This document shows positions 47,036 to 59,119 of a stretch of DNA of 64,000 nucleotides, piece after piece (within the stretch, counting starts at the first letter, position 1; the number at the start of each line of letters is the position of its first letter). Position numbers and translations under genes: made by a program. Source of the DNA: Ovis canadensis (Eukaryota; Chordata; Mammalia; Artiodactyla; Bovidae); assembly GCF_042477335.2 (NCBI RefSeq), contig NC_091246.1, positions 255,425,501 to 255,489,500 on the forward strand. Direction: 5' to 3'. The notes below the pieces were generated by a model that searched no databases, was not told where the DNA came from, and saw nothing but the letters and a program-made list of their open reading frames with translations.

Positions 47036-47640
47036 TTTATACCTAAATTATAGGCCAAACAGTGCTCAAATTGACTCTGATATCAGGGGCAGATCAGCTG
47101 ATGAAAATCTTGGATTGTCCCTCTGGTGGGAAGGGAGGTCTTTGTCCCATCAGAAGAACCTGAAGGGTTACGGGAGTTTGCAGGAGTGGGGGAAGCTTGG
47201 TTCTTCCCCATCCTGAGAAACAGGAATAGTTACAAGGGAATTCTTTAGGATGTTCAGGGGTGGGGGAAGCTTTGTTCCCTGCCCACCTGAGAGACAAGCA
47301 TAGTTAGAAGGTGATCTTCAGAATGTTAGGAGAGCTTTTGATCCTTTAGGCTTTTGAATACAGAGAAAGACCTGGACCAAAGGGAACCTCAGAACCCTTT
47401 CCTAGAGATCATGTGGGCATGAAAGGTTGAGTAGGGGTCGTCTAGGAAACCTGATGGAGAGAGACAGAGGAGGACAGGAGATAGGGAGGCAACAGGAAGA
47501 CACGCGGCATGAGTCCCTGAAATCCGGATTCCAACTGAGGGCCACGGAGGACTGAACGTAAGGAGATTCTGAGTTCTCTCACTGCTTTTGGCAAAAGCTA
47601 GTGTGCCTTTCAGAGGCCATCTTTTTTGGGGGTCCCCCAC
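47036..47640. other. Anonymous sequence with a 75-bp imperfect tandem duplication
   Basis: Around 47175-47325 two neighbouring units share 'ggggtgggggaagctt...', '...gagaaacaggaatagttacaaggg' / '...gagagacaagcatagttagaagg' and 'attctttaggatgtt' / 'atcttcagaatgtt'. A partial third unit lies to the left. No gene. Confidence 0.5.
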
Positions 47641-47644
47641 GGCG

Positions 47645-48308
47645 TAGGAGTGCAGCAGCTGCGACGGCGCAGGAGTGCAGCTGGGAGGAGTTAACACACG
47701 TCCAAGGTCAGGGGCCGCAGCTGAGAGGAGCTACCTCACATCTGAGGTAAGGAGCAGCAGCTGCACTTTGCTGGAGAAGCCGTGAAGAGACACCCCACGT
47801 GCAAGGTAAGAGAAACCCAAGTAAGACGGTGGCACTGAGAGAGGGCCTCAGAGGGCAGACAGACGGAATCACAATCACAGACAACTAGCCAATCTGATCA
47901 CATGGACCACAGCCCTGTCTAACTCAGTGAAACTAAGCCATGACGTGTGGGGCCACCCAAGACAGGAGGGTCATGGTGGAGAGGTCTGACAGAATGTGGT
48001 CCACTGGAGAAGGGAATGGAAAACCGCTTCAGTATTCTTGCCTCAAGAACCCCATGAACAGTGTGAACAAGCATTGAAGGATGAACTCCCCAGGTCGGTA
48101 GGTGCCCAATATGCTCCTGGAGATCAGTGGAGACATAACTCCAGAAAGAATGAAGGGATGGAGCCAAAGCAAAAACAACACCCAGTTGTGGATGGGACTG
48201 GTCTCAGAAGCAAGGTTCGATGCTGTAAAGAGCAATACTGCATAGGAACCTGGAATGTTAGGTCCATGAATAAAGGCAGATTGGAAGTGGTTAAACAGGA
48301 GATGGCAA
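47645..48308 (+). mobile_element. BovB 5' region, sense
   Basis: Begins with repeated 'ctgggaggagttaacacacgtccaaggtc' / 'ctgagaggagctacctcacatctgagg' phrases of the BovB 5' end and runs through 'cactggagaagggaatggaaaaccgcttcagtattcttgcc' to 'ggttaaacaggagatggcaa'. It is interrupted by an LTR at 48309. Confidence 0.85.
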
Positions 48309-48831
48309 TGAAGGAGGAAACAGACAGAACAGGCTCCATCTTGAAAGCAGGACTCCGTCTTGGGCCAGACCATGGACTTTGAGCTATATTCCCAGTATCT
48401 ATGGAAACGGCACACCAACTGGAAAACCAGGCCCCTGGAGGGAAGAGCCCCCGGGCTCATACCTGGACTCTCTGTCGCCTAAAAGAATACCCTAATCATC
48501 TGTGTGACCGAATAGAATCATACATTCTATTATGCTTATTGGGGTATGACCGCAGGCCTATTGATAATCGTCCACTGTTAACTACCTGGGCTTAAGGCAT
48601 ATGAATTATGGATTAACTTTGTATTTTTCTTTTCCTTTGTTTAGACTAGTTTCAGGGAATTTGGGGAGGTGGGTTTGGACACGTACACTTAGGGTATATA
48701 AGGTTTTCAGAAGAATTGGTCGGGTCCTTGGCTAAGAGGAGACTCTGCCTCGGGCCACCAGTGTAATACACTGCACTCCACTCTCTGCATTGTCCTTCTG
48801 AGTGAGTTTCACAGAACGCGTGGCTACAACA
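48309..48831 (+). mobile_element. Class I ERV-type solo LTR in BovB, with GCAA duplication
   Basis: TGAAGGAGGAAACAG...GGCTACAACA, 523 bp. It has a TATA region 'gggtatataagg' (about 48691) and a drifted poly(A) signal ('gtaatacac'). Flanked by GCAA on both sides (48305-48308 and 48832-48835): an exact 4-bp duplication, the size typical of class I (gamma-like) ERVs. It is the copy with the best-defined ends. Confidence 0.85.
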
Positions 48832-49252
48832 GCAAGAGTGAGCACAGAGTTGGACCATAAAGAAAGCTGAGCCCCGAAGAATTGATGCTTTTGAACTGTG
48901 GTGTTAGAGAAGACTCGTGAGAGTCCCTTGGACTGCAGGGAGATCCAACCAGTCCATCCCAAAGGAGATCAGTCCTGGGTGTTCATTGGAAGGACTGATG
49001 CTGAAGCTGAAAGTCCAATACTTTGGTCACCTTGTGCGAAGAGCTGACTCATTGGAAAAGACCCTGATGCTGGGAAAGATTGAAGGTGGGAGGAGAAGGG
49101 GATGACAGAGGATGAGATGGTTGGATGGCATCACCAACTCAAGGGACATGGGTTTGGGTGGACTCCAGGAGTTGGTGATGGACAGGGAGGCCTGGCATGC
49201 TGCAGTCCATGGGGTCACAGAGTCGGACACCACTGAATGGCTGAACTGAACT
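48832..49252 (+). mobile_element. BovB 3' region, sense, after internal deletion
   Basis: Resumes with 'gcaagagtgagca' of the same 5' region, then jumps near 48845 to the RT C-terminal end ('gagttggaccataaagaaagctgag') and runs to the BovB 3' end. About 2 kb of endonuclease and RT sequence is absent, so this copy is a deletion derivative. Confidence 0.85.
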
Positions 49253-49570
49253 TTGTATTTGGGCCAGGCCTTTTGCAGATCTAAATTTTCCAGTTTCTGA
49301 GAATGTAGCCAAGGGGTGAGTCTGAGAGAGGCTCCTGGGACGTACCAGAGCTCACTCTCGGCCTGTCTACCATAGAATGGGGTACTCAGAGTCACCGGCT
49401 GACAGAAAGGAGTCCCCTTTGTCCCAGTGATCTCCCCTGTGACTAATGCATGAAAATGGCCGCCCGACCCAACAGCCGCGCCCGACAGTGAGAGGTGACC
49501 CCTGAGAACCGTGCAGCTAGGGCACCGTGTGACCGGGGCAGAGACAGACTCCATACTTGTCACAAGTGCA
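49253..49570. other. Unassigned sequence
   Basis: No repeat recognised. A minus-strand open frame (49587 towards 49250) continues into antisense BovB, so it is not a gene. Confidence 0.35.
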
Positions 49571-49574
49571 CGGG

Positions 49575-50130
49575 GAACATTGTCCAAAATTGACCAGATG
49601 TTAGGCCAGAAAATAAGTCCACTATAAATAGACTCAAATCATGCAAAGGAACTGTTTCCCGTCACAATGCAATGAAACGAAAAGTTAATAGTAGAAGGAA
49701 AGGTGGGGAAATCCACAATATGTGAAGATTAAACACACCCTTACATAACCGGTAGGCTAAAAAGTAATAGTAATAAGAAAGGAACTTAGAAAATACCTGG
49801 AGACAAATCGAAATAAAAACAGAACATACCAAAATATATGGGATTCTGCAAAAACATCAACAATGAAATGTAAATCTGGTAATGCATGCGTTTAAAAGAA
49901 AGCTCAAATAAGCAACCTATCTTTACACCTAGGCAGAAAAGGGAGATCAAACCAAACTCAAAGCTAGAAGGAGGAATGAAAATAGTAAAGATTAGCTCTC
50001 AGATACATACACAGAAGAGGAAAACCAAAGAAATCAATTTAAAACAAAAGTTACTTCAACCAGGTTGATGTAAGTAACAAATCTTTAGCTACATTGACTA
50101 AGAGAAAAGACAACAAATCAGTAACAGCAG
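49575..50130 (+). mobile_element. Ancient L1 fragment, sense
   Basis: Diverged L1 ORF2 text ('gttaggccagaaaataagtccactataaatagactcaaatcatgcaaa', 'aaatgaaacgaaaagttaatagtag', 'gaaaacc...caatttaaaacaaaa'). It is older than the 40-46 kb element. Confidence 0.65.
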
Positions 50131-52224
50131 AGGAAACATAACTGCTGATACGACAAAGCAGAGCACTGCGGGGGAGCTCTGCACAGCCGGATGCTACGAG
50201 GCTGGATAACCTCGATGCAGCGCTGTTATTTAAGCCTCAGGCGGCGGTGTTTTATTCTGGCGACCCTAGCAAACTAGCAAAGCTTTATCCTCTTTCCTGC
50301 AAACAAAAGTTATAAAAATAGTGCCAAAACCCACAAAGTATACAAAGTATCTGAAAGGAGGAAAAAAGAAACGGATGAACTACCTAGGGTGTTGAGAAAA
50401 ATCTTTTTCTTTATCAAGGTTAAAATAAAAACCATTGAAACCACCAGAAAAATCTCATGGATAGATATTTTAGAGAAGCCCAACAACAGCCTTGGTAAAA
50501 CAAACCAGAAATCCATTCAGTTGGTAAAAACAGTAAAATAATATCGTAAAATAAAAACAGCAAAATGCATTTTATTCTTTGGAGGTTTTAGAAAATTCAA
50601 TTTACTGAAAATTCCCAAGAGGATATAATACAGGTACAGGATATACTTTGCCTTAATTTGTGCCTTCTATCATTTAGCCTGTGTGTCCAGGACCATCTGC
50701 CCTCCACAGGTAGTATTTTGTTTCTTACGGATCCTTCTAGAGTTCCCTGTAAGCAAACATGAAATTATATTTCTCCTTCATGCCCTAACTAAAAACACAA
50801 ATAGTGTATATTAAGCATGCTCCATCAGGACATACTCTCCTGTACAGCAGGGCACTGAATGGATGATGTGCTATTATAATACACTTTGCCCATCCACATG
50901 GGGATGAACACTGATATGCAAGAAGATGGACACTGGGATTCAGGAAAAAAAAAAAATTCTCCACAGTATAAGCTGTGGGAAAATTTAGTGTGACTTACTA
51001 CACCAACAGATCTTACCAAAACAGGAGCAAAAATTGCCTCAGTGACTTGATAGGACCTGAAGGATTCAAATTCAGAGACTCCTAAGACCTTACCCACAAT
51101 TTATTGGCATAATGTTCTTCTAGGGGGTGAGGAAAGCCATCTAAGTGTCTCGTGCTATTTCATTTTATTTTAACATGTTCATGAGCAAAACAAAGAATAT
51201 GAGACAAAAGACACCTTTCAAGCACGGGTGGTTAGGTGATTTTGTTATTGATGCAAAAGTATAATTTTCTTTTAAAATGTGATTTCTGCTTCCAAATAGA
51301 TATAACGAGTGTCTGGACTTCCTCACCCGTAGTAACTGGTAATTAGAAAGCTGAACAAACTACATGACACGAACCCCGAGTCAGAATGCTTGGCCAGAGA
51401 CAACCTGGAAACCAACTCCATCACCATAAAACCTGAGACCGCAGGTCACGTGGTGAAGTCCCCTGGGCTTCCTCACCCTGCTGCTGTCCTCCTGGGCGCC
51501 CCTCCAGCCAAGTCTCTTGCTTTGTCAGCACGTGTGAGCCCACTCTAGGGCCCTGCAGAGGGTTCCCCTTCCTGCAACGGTAAGAGGAACAGTGTCTACT
51601 TGCTCACCTACCATTGGGAATTAGAAATCTGAACAAAACAGGAAACTGTTCTCAGACCCTGAACAGCAGGCAGTGTGGGGGTTCCGGGGCTAGGTTCCTC
51701 CCCTGAAGGTGAGCACATACACCAACCTGACGACTCCGCTCTCTGCTTTCAGGCGGTCTTCACGGTGCAACTGCAGGCAGAGGAGCCCATGAACATTCTG
51801 GCAGAATCTGGATTGAGAACACGGGTGAGCTGGGAGGCCACCGAGGCTGTGATCTGTGTGGCAGGGCATCAGAAAGGAGGGAGCTACTCAGAGAAAAAGT
51901 TCCCCAGCTGCTGAATGATCCCTTTGAGGCTATCGACTGTCCATCGGAGGACACGGAGGTGAGATTCCGTAATGAATAAAAACACAAAATATTGGTCTCA
52001 AAGCAAAAAATAAAACAATTCTTTCCACATTAAATTTTTTTCAAAGTATGGCAATTAAATGAAGGCTAGTGAGCAGTACACATACATAAATGGATGTTTC
52101 TAGAAAGCAATGTTTTGAAGATGTCAAGAAACCTCGTCATGCCAGTTTTAGAATTCTACGGAAAAAATGCAGAGTAACGTGGATACTCTTTGCATACAAA
52201 AGGCATTGGAATAGCTTTAGTATT
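50131..52224. other. Anonymous sequence, no gene seen
   Basis: No recognised gene or repeat over 2 kb. Two short similar stretches occur at about 51306-51360 and 51589-51640 ('gtctggacttcctcacccgtagtaactggtaattagaaagctgaacaaac' versus a related version). Confidence 0.4.
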
Positions 52225-52372
52225 GTTCCTTTAAAAATTTTAATTGGTGGAAAATTGTTTTACCATTTTGTGTTGGTTTCTGCCATACAATGCAAATTAG
52301 CCATAATTATTGACTGTATGTATTTATTTGTCTATCACTGGCTTCTTGAGCCTCTCTCCCCTCCTTGAACAG
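52225..52372 (-). mobile_element. L1 3'-UTR fragment, antisense
   Basis: 'attgttttaccattttgtgttggtttctgccatacaatgcaaattagcc' and 'cttgagcctctctcccctcc' match the reverse-complement L1 3' UTR, as at 40520-40620 in the full-length copy. Confidence 0.65.
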
Positions 52373-52978
52373 CTTTAGTAAAGAAATCGCTGACCCTGTT
52401 ACCCATGTTCCTCACTCAACTACGCTTCCATTATCATGTTTATAAAGATCTTAAAATACAGACCAGGACGTGCATTTCCCCGCTACTATTTGGGTTGCAA
52501 GGGGTCAGCCAGCACCACTTGCATTAGGCTGAGGCTAGGGGTACGCAGAGGAGTGGTAGCAAACCAGGAAGGCATGTGCTGCTCAGAGCTTGCGACGTAG
52601 GGAAGCTGGAGGCAGGCTGCGGGGAAGAGAGGCGGCCCTGGGATTGCTTAGAGGAGCATGTTCCCAGCGATTTGTTTCTAATTGGAAAGCGCATGGGAGG
52701 AAACAGTCACTGACCCAGACGGGACCTTGAGCCCTAATGCAGCAGTTTGGGGATGTGGATTTCCAGAATGGTTGCCAGGGGGCAGGGGGAAAGGCCTCGT
52801 GGGTTGTAGTTTTCTCCCATATTTAGACATACTGAAACTCCTCGTGGGTCATCTTCAACTGAGCAGCTGTTCTGTAGATAAACTTTATAATTACAGACAA
52901 CAGTAATAATTACAGTAACGTCCAGTAACAACGATAATAGTAATTTTCATTATGGATTTTACTGTCATCTACTAAAAC
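52373..52978. other. Anonymous sequence
   Basis: No recognised gene or repeat. Confidence 0.35.
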
Positions 52979-52979
52979 C

Positions 52980-53247
52980 TGCTGCTGCTCCTACGTCGCT
53001 TCAGTCGTGTCCGACTCTGTGCGACCCAGTAGATGGCAGCCCACCAGGCTCCCCCCTCCCTGGGATTCTCCCGGCAAGAACAGTGGGATGGGTTGCTATT
53101 TTCTTCAATGCATGAAAGTGAAAAGTGAAAGTGAAGTCAGTCCTGTCCGACTGTGTGCGATCCCGTGTACTGCAGCCTACTAGGCCCCTCCGCCCCTGGG
53201 AATTTCCAGGCAAGAATATTGGAGTGGGTTGCCATTGCCTGCTCACT
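52980..53247 (-). mobile_element. Bov-A2 dimeric SINE, antisense
   Basis: Two Bov-A units in tandem ('tcgcttcagtcgtgtccgactctgtgcgac...' and '...gaagtcagtcctgtccgactgtgtgcgatcc') joined by the 'gcatgaaagtgaaaagtgaaagtgaag' linker, as in Bov-A2. AAAACCTGC at both edges (52974-52982 and about 53254-53262) is a likely target duplication. Confidence 0.92.
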
Positions 53248-53399
53248 TACAAAACCTGCATTATAGCAGATTTTTGATAAAGCACCAAAGTTGTCTGGCC
53301 ATCTGGTCGACGGTGATGACCCCAGCTGCAACTTAACAGCATAAACGCCACCAGGACAAATGCGAATCGCAGGGGGAAGGCACAGTATCACCACTACAC

Positions 53400-54800
53400 A
53401 CGCGTTCCCTCCGAGTCCCCCGGAGGTTGCTTTTCTCTCTTCCCCGTCCTCCCGTGTTCAGAGGCTCTTCTAACTAAAGACCGCGCCCCCAGCATCCTCC
53501 AACGCACGGCCCCGGACGCTTTCTGTGTCACATCTGTTCGGCGCTTCTGACCTCAAAGCCCAGGCAGGACTGGAGCCGGGCGTTGGGCCACGTTCCCTAC
53601 TACCACCCGCGGTGAGGGAAGCCATGAGTGTCGATCCAAGGCCGCAAAGGGAGCAGAAGGGACCACAGACGGGCCCCGTGAAGACGCAGGCCGCCCTCGG
53701 ACGATCGCAGAGCCCGGAGAGACGACAGTGGGCGTCGGGGAGCAGCTTCCCCACCTCCCAACTCTGCTGCGGACCTGAGCCCCAGGCGGCGAGAGCCGCC
53801 TTGTTCCGTGCGTTCGTTCCGTCCTCACTCCCGGGGAGGTGGGAGGGGATCCAGAAACGGCCCGGGAACCCAGCGCGGTAGCCGCCGGAGACACGGCAAC
53901 TCACAACCAAAACGGGAAAACCGAACAATGTGGCCCAGAACATCCCGCGGGGCACGGTCAGCCTCAGCCGCCAGCTATAGCCCAGGCGGTACACAAGACC
54001 AGGGAAAACGTCCCGACCGCTCTACAGCTCCTAGAGACACGGCCCGGCCTTGCCACGCAAGCCTGCCCGTTCAACTCAAGCAAGAGCAGGACGCGTTCAG
54101 GCCCGGAGACGGGGCCCCGGCGCGCCCGCCAACGAGCTCTCCGAGCAGGACTCACGCGGGCTGGCCAGACGCCGCAGCCTGGAGCGGGGTTATCGCGGAA
54201 AGAAAACGAACGCCCCAAACGGCGACCCAAGAGCCTAGCCGCCGAGCCAACAGCGCTCCGGCGTGCAAGACCCTTTCTCTGCCCGCTCCGAAATCACACT
54301 TATGGATGGGCGCGGGGAGATGCTGGTCGACCCGAGCGAGCAGCCATAACCACCCCACTGCGGCGCCAGGCCGCTTCCCAACACACTGCAGATCCAATCT
54401 TCAGCAGGAGCAGGCCTGCCCAGACCTCAGCGGCACCGGGGATATCGCCGCCAGTGCTGCCGGCCTCTGGAGCTCCCTTCCGCGTTTGCCGGCTGAATCG
54501 CAGCCCTTGTGAAGGTCGCCGAAGGAAGGGAACGCTCTGCAGGCGGCCGCCGGGGGCGCACGACAACCGGTTTGAGCGTCCCCGGGACGAGGCGCCGTCG
54601 CCGGCAGGCCGCAGTGGCGCCTACCGCCCGAACGCCCGAGCTCGCCGGGGGCCTCTGCCTCGGAGGGGGCTCCCCGCTCGGGACAGCACGGCGCGGAGCG
54701 GCCCAGGGCGGGCGGAGAGCGGGAGGCCGCGGCGGAGAGGCCCTCCCCGCGAGATTGCAAGGCCCAGGCGAACCTGAGCAAGGGAGATTCTGCAGGGGGC
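53400..54800. promoter_or_regulatory. CpG island
   Basis: About 1.4 kb with very high GC and dense CpG (for example 54080-54180 and 54540-54760), in sharp contrast to the flanks. Long frames on both strands are a by-product of the composition. Retained CpGs imply an unmethylated germline state, hence a promoter or other active regulatory element. No coding exon or TATA box is recognised and direction is unknown. It could be the 5' end of a gene that extends beyond the window or of a non-coding RNA. Confidence 0.6.
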
Positions 54801-55872
54801 TGGGCTGTGTGAACTGCAGGCTGAAACAGTGACGGTAACACAAAGAAAGAGAGCGCGGGAGACACTGCATTCTGTAATTTCAGAGTCCAGATGCTGCTGA
54901 AGAATAAAAGCCAAGGCTCAGAAGCCATAAAGGAAAGGACTGAAAATTTGGCTACGTAATTGGTCTTTGAGTCTTTAGCAAGCAAAGCCAGATGACAAGA
55001 AACGGGTGTACGGAAACACGTGTGCAACTACACGTATAACAGCGATGTTGACGTCAGCATTACTTAATCAGAATGTTTAGAAAACATGGCAAGGGACCAG
55101 TTAAGTAAACTTTCAGTGTGTTCACATAACAACAGTATCAATTTGCTTTCTGGTTTATTGGGGTTATTTAAGTGAGTTAGATCTATAGATATTAGAAAGG
55201 TATCTATGGCAAATTGTTAAATAAAAACAGAAAGTTCTAGCACTTCCAGCGGTGCCATATATACATGCATTTACCTTTTTAAAAAATGCAGTGGAAAAGT
55301 AAAGAGTTAGAATAGCTAAAGAGGTTTTCAAAAGCAAGAATTGAGTTTTCCCTATAGCCTGATGTCTGGACAGAAAGACGTGCAGAAACAAAGATGGGCC
55401 ACACGACGTGCTTTTCCGCTCCTTCCCACTCTAGCCTTGGGACAGGCAGCTGGCATCTCAGCCCCTCCACCTCTCTGCTCCACTAACACCCAGAGCCCCT
55501 GCGGGCAATCAGAGCTCTGACTCTGCAGGCCTGGGATCCCTACGTCCACAGTCTCTTCCTTCAGGTCAGGAGCCTCGAGCCATTCACTTGGCTTGCCCAA
55601 TCATGCGTGCCCAGAGCTGCTGGCTCTAACACACACCTGTGTAGTCCTTCTCTCCATAAGCTTTGAGCTGATATCCCAGGGGAAGACCATTCCCCTCACA
55701 AAACAGGTGTGAACCACGGGAACAACGGGAAGTTTGCACCTGGACCCATTATACAAACTCTGTGCACACTCAGCTCCCAAGGACACTACCCTGTTCACCG
55801 CGCTGTTTGGGTGGCATGGCCACTGCTTACTTGAAGCATCCAGACTCACTTCTGTGGCAGGGAGAAATACGA
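54801..55872. other. Anonymous sequence next to the CpG island
   Basis: No gene or repeat recognised. The first 200 bp could belong to a transcript starting in the island, but no conserved frame is evident. Confidence 0.35.
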
Positions 55873-55873
55873 G

Positions 55874-56015
55874 GCACACACACACACATACACACACACA
55901 CGCGCGCGCACACACACATGCACAAACATAGCACACACACAAACATAGAGGCGCACACACACACGCACGCGCGCACACACACACGCGCATGCACAAACAC
56001 AGAAGCACACACATA
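55874..56015. repeat. (CA)n microsatellite with CG runs
   Basis: Interrupted CACACA tracts with CGCGCGCG segments (for example 55901-55908). Alternating purine-pyrimidine runs of this kind can adopt Z-DNA. Cys/Val-rich frames on the minus strand are artefacts. Confidence 0.95.
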
Positions 56016-57120
56016 CCCCAGGAGCCACTCTGGACCCCTGCTAGGGCTGGCAATGGTGGGAGCAGAGAAGAGATCACTGTTGCTACTTCTCAGGTCCTCT
56101 GCGCTGACAGACCCTGGTGGTTTTACTGATTTCACTGTGGAGAGTGCGGGCTTGGAGCGCCCTGGTCTGTAGTTTGCTCTCCAGCGCCCTGCGCTCTATT
56201 CGGTCCACTCTACCCTTTCTCCTCAATGCACACTCAGCACTAAGAAATGAGAACCGACACACATTGCGTTCAGCCTTCAAATCTGAACAAAGTTCAAGAA
56301 CAGAGAGAAACTGAGTTCTTGTGAAGAAGGTAGTGAGAAAACTGTATTTATCCGTTCTGTAGCTGCCAAAATGTTCAAATATAGTCTATAAAAGCTTAAC
56401 ATTTTTTAAAATTAGGAAAAGTAAATAGGCCCTCATTACTCCTCCTTGCCCATCACCACCTCTGCCCCAGCTTCCATCACACTGGGCTCGCCTGACGACA
56501 CGCCTGTTCTCCTGGTTGGGGACCTTTTTCACACTCATCACTGTCGTCTATGCCCGCTGCACACCTGGGCCACGGGGGCCATTCCCATGGTGAATCAGGG
56601 GGTTTTCTCCAGTGAGCCTGAGGGGTGTTGTTGTTTTCTTTTAATGGAAACCGCTCCCGTCTGTCCTGTAAACTCACAACCTTTACAGATGCTGTAGCGA
56701 GCGGGTGTGAGTGACAGAAAGAGGCTGTTTCCATATCAGTCCCTGAGCTGCCACGTGCCTAACAGAGTGGTGGGTGTCACTGGCATCAATATTTCCTGGG
56801 CGGTGTTAGAAGATCCAGGCCGAAAGGAGAAACCGGACAATTTGGCAAGACACAGATCAAACCAGGAACAAGAGCAAGTCCCTCTCGTTGTTTCAAGGTC
56901 AAGAACTCAGCCCCCACTGTCCTCCTCTGCATCCTCATGCAGGACGGTTGAAACTGACCAGATAAAGCTGAGGAGACGGAGAGCCATCATGAGAGCCAAG
57001 CCTCTAAAGCCCTGCTGGATACTCCAGGCTGAGTCCCCAACACTCACCTGGGGGTGACCCCTCCCACCAAACCACGGGCATGCAGAGATAAGGGGAACCC
57101 TGCTCTCTCTGGGGTCAAGG
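56016..57120. other. Anonymous sequence
   Basis: No recognised gene or repeat. Short frames only. Confidence 0.4.
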
Positions 57121-57135
57121 GGAAAACATATGGGC

Positions 57136-57406
57136 TGCTGCTGCTGCTGAGCCGCTCAGTCATGTCCTACTCTGTGCAACCCCATGGACAGCAGCCCCCC
57201 AGGCTCTCCCGTCCCTGGGGTTCTCCAGGCAAGAACACTGGAGTGGGTTGCCATTTCCTTCTCCAGTGCATGCAAGTGAAAAGTGAAAGTGAAGTCGCTC
57301 AGCCGTGTCCGACTCTGTGCAACCCCATGGACTGCAGCCCACCAGGCTCCTCCGTCCATGGGATTCTCCAGGCAAGAGTACTGGAGTGGGGTGCCATTGC
57401 CTTCTC
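57136..57406 (-). mobile_element. Bov-A2 dimeric SINE, antisense
   Basis: 'ctgctgctgctgagccgctcagtcatgtcc...' and '...gaagtcgctcagccgtgtccgactctgtgc' units with the GAAAGTGAAAAGTGAAAG-type linker. Flanks GAAAACATATGGGCT (57121-57135) and GAAAACACTATGGGCT (57407-57422) form a near-perfect target duplication. Confidence 0.93.
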
Positions 57407-57422
57407 TGAAAACACTATGGGC

Positions 57423-58805
57423 TACTCCCCACATAAACAAGGTAGTAATATTTCCATTTTACACAGAAAAAAACAAAAGTCATGAGCCTTTATACTCTGA
57501 TTAGACCTATTTGTTCAGTTATTTAAATAATATCCCCTTCCTATGATTTACATCAAATCCCAGGAAACCCTCACAATGATCACTTGGGGAATCTTGACTC
57601 CACAGAACAAACACCACTCTCAAACATTTCAATAACCAATTCTTGATCAAATGCCTCAGGCTTTGTTCTCCAATACCCACCAAAGTGGTTTACAGTTTGC
57701 CATCTTTCCTGCTGTGCCCTCCCCTGACCCTCTGGATGCAACTGCCTTCTGTCTTCTTGACTGCCCCCCATGTGGGAATCAGGCAGCTTTGGAGCCTTAA
57801 CCTTAGTTCCATCATCCATGGCCTCAGATATGGGCCAAGCGACTCTGAATCTTCTCAATGGTGGGTGAAACAACCTAAGGGGTCATGTCTTGGTGGAAGG
57901 CCAGGCACTCTGGTTGCACATTTAAGCTCTTAAACCCCCCTGCACAGGAAAGAAGCAGGAGCAGGCACATCATGAGTCCCCCGGTGGGTGTCACAGCCCC
58001 ACAGGGAAGACACGCTCATCAAATGCAGAGGAAGCTCACTTTGGGGTGAAATCTAGTTGACACCTTCAGAGACATGGTGAAATTCTCCATGGATTTCTGC
58101 CCTTCTAAATATTATTGGCAGAAACAGTCATCACTGCATAATTTTTGTTTAGGAAAGTATTTGTCTTTAAGGAAAAAATTAAACTAATTATATTCTTCAT
58201 TGAACAAATTTGTGTGCCCACTCAAAGCATATTCTGACATTAGTTGATGCTCCCCATCTTTCAAAAAGATAAGAAATATAGTCATTTGTTTCCTTTCAGC
58301 CTGCTCATCTCCAGCTGTCCCATTTGTCCAGGAGGGTGTGCTTCCTCAGAGTACAAGTCCCACCTACTCTCTCATCTTCAGAAGAGAGCTCAGGCTTCAG
58401 CCATAAATTCAGCCTTTGACATAAATACCTCAGATGACCTAGAGGCCCCAGGAGAATGAGAAGCTGTCCCTACTGTGGTGAGAAACCTTGGGTCTCCTTC
58501 CCAACTAATCTTTGCCAAGCCTCCCTCCCGTCTGGGTTATTATCCTAAAGATGTCTGTAGGCAGCAGCTGCTGTGAGAGAGAAGAGGGTCTCCAGAGGCC
58601 CAGCACCGCCTACCCTCTCCCCAGCAGCCCTAATTCTGGGTCTGGTTTCTTTTTTTGTTTGTGTCTTTTACCACGAGGGCTCTTTCCAGCCATCCTAGGA
58701 CTTCCTTTAGAGTTCTTGAAAGATTCCCCAACCACCATTGGCCTCATTTGCCACTTCTGTACTTCCCTTCTGAAACGAAATTCAGTTCTTTCAAAAAGAT
58801 TGAGT
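57423..58805. other. Anonymous sequence
   Basis: No recognised gene or repeat. Confidence 0.4.
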
Positions 58806-59119
58806 CCAGTGACTTCCCTGGATGTGCAGTGGAGGGGACACAGGTTTTACCTCTGGTCTGGGAAGATCCCACATGCCACAGAGCAAGGAAGCCTGTGCGC
58901 CCGACTCCTGAAGTGCACACAGCCGGAAGCGGGTGCTCCACAGCAAGGGAAGCCGCCACAGTGAGAAGCCCAAGTAGCATGATGAAGAGCAGCCTCTCAG
59001 GCCATGAAGGCCAGAACCACAGAGAGCGGGTGTGCAGCAGCGACAGCCCAGTGCAGCCAGAAGAGATTAATTAACTGGTTGAAATTTTAAAAGACTGACC
59101 CCAGAAAAAAAAAAAAAAG
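58806..59119 (+). mobile_element. CHR-type cetartiodactyl SINE with A tail
   Basis: 'tgacttccctggatgtgcagtggaggggacacaggttttacctctggtctgggaagatcccacatgccacagagcaa' follows the CHR-2 tRNA-derived consensus in sense orientation. Similarity fades after about 58980, and an A tract occurs at 59106-59119. This family predates the ruminant-whale split. Confidence 0.75.

Noticed and set aside
53808..54777. Arg/Pro-rich frames of 234 and 312 codons in the CpG island
   Set aside because: Arg/Pro/Ala composition and two overlapping frames on one strand are what random CpG-island DNA produces.
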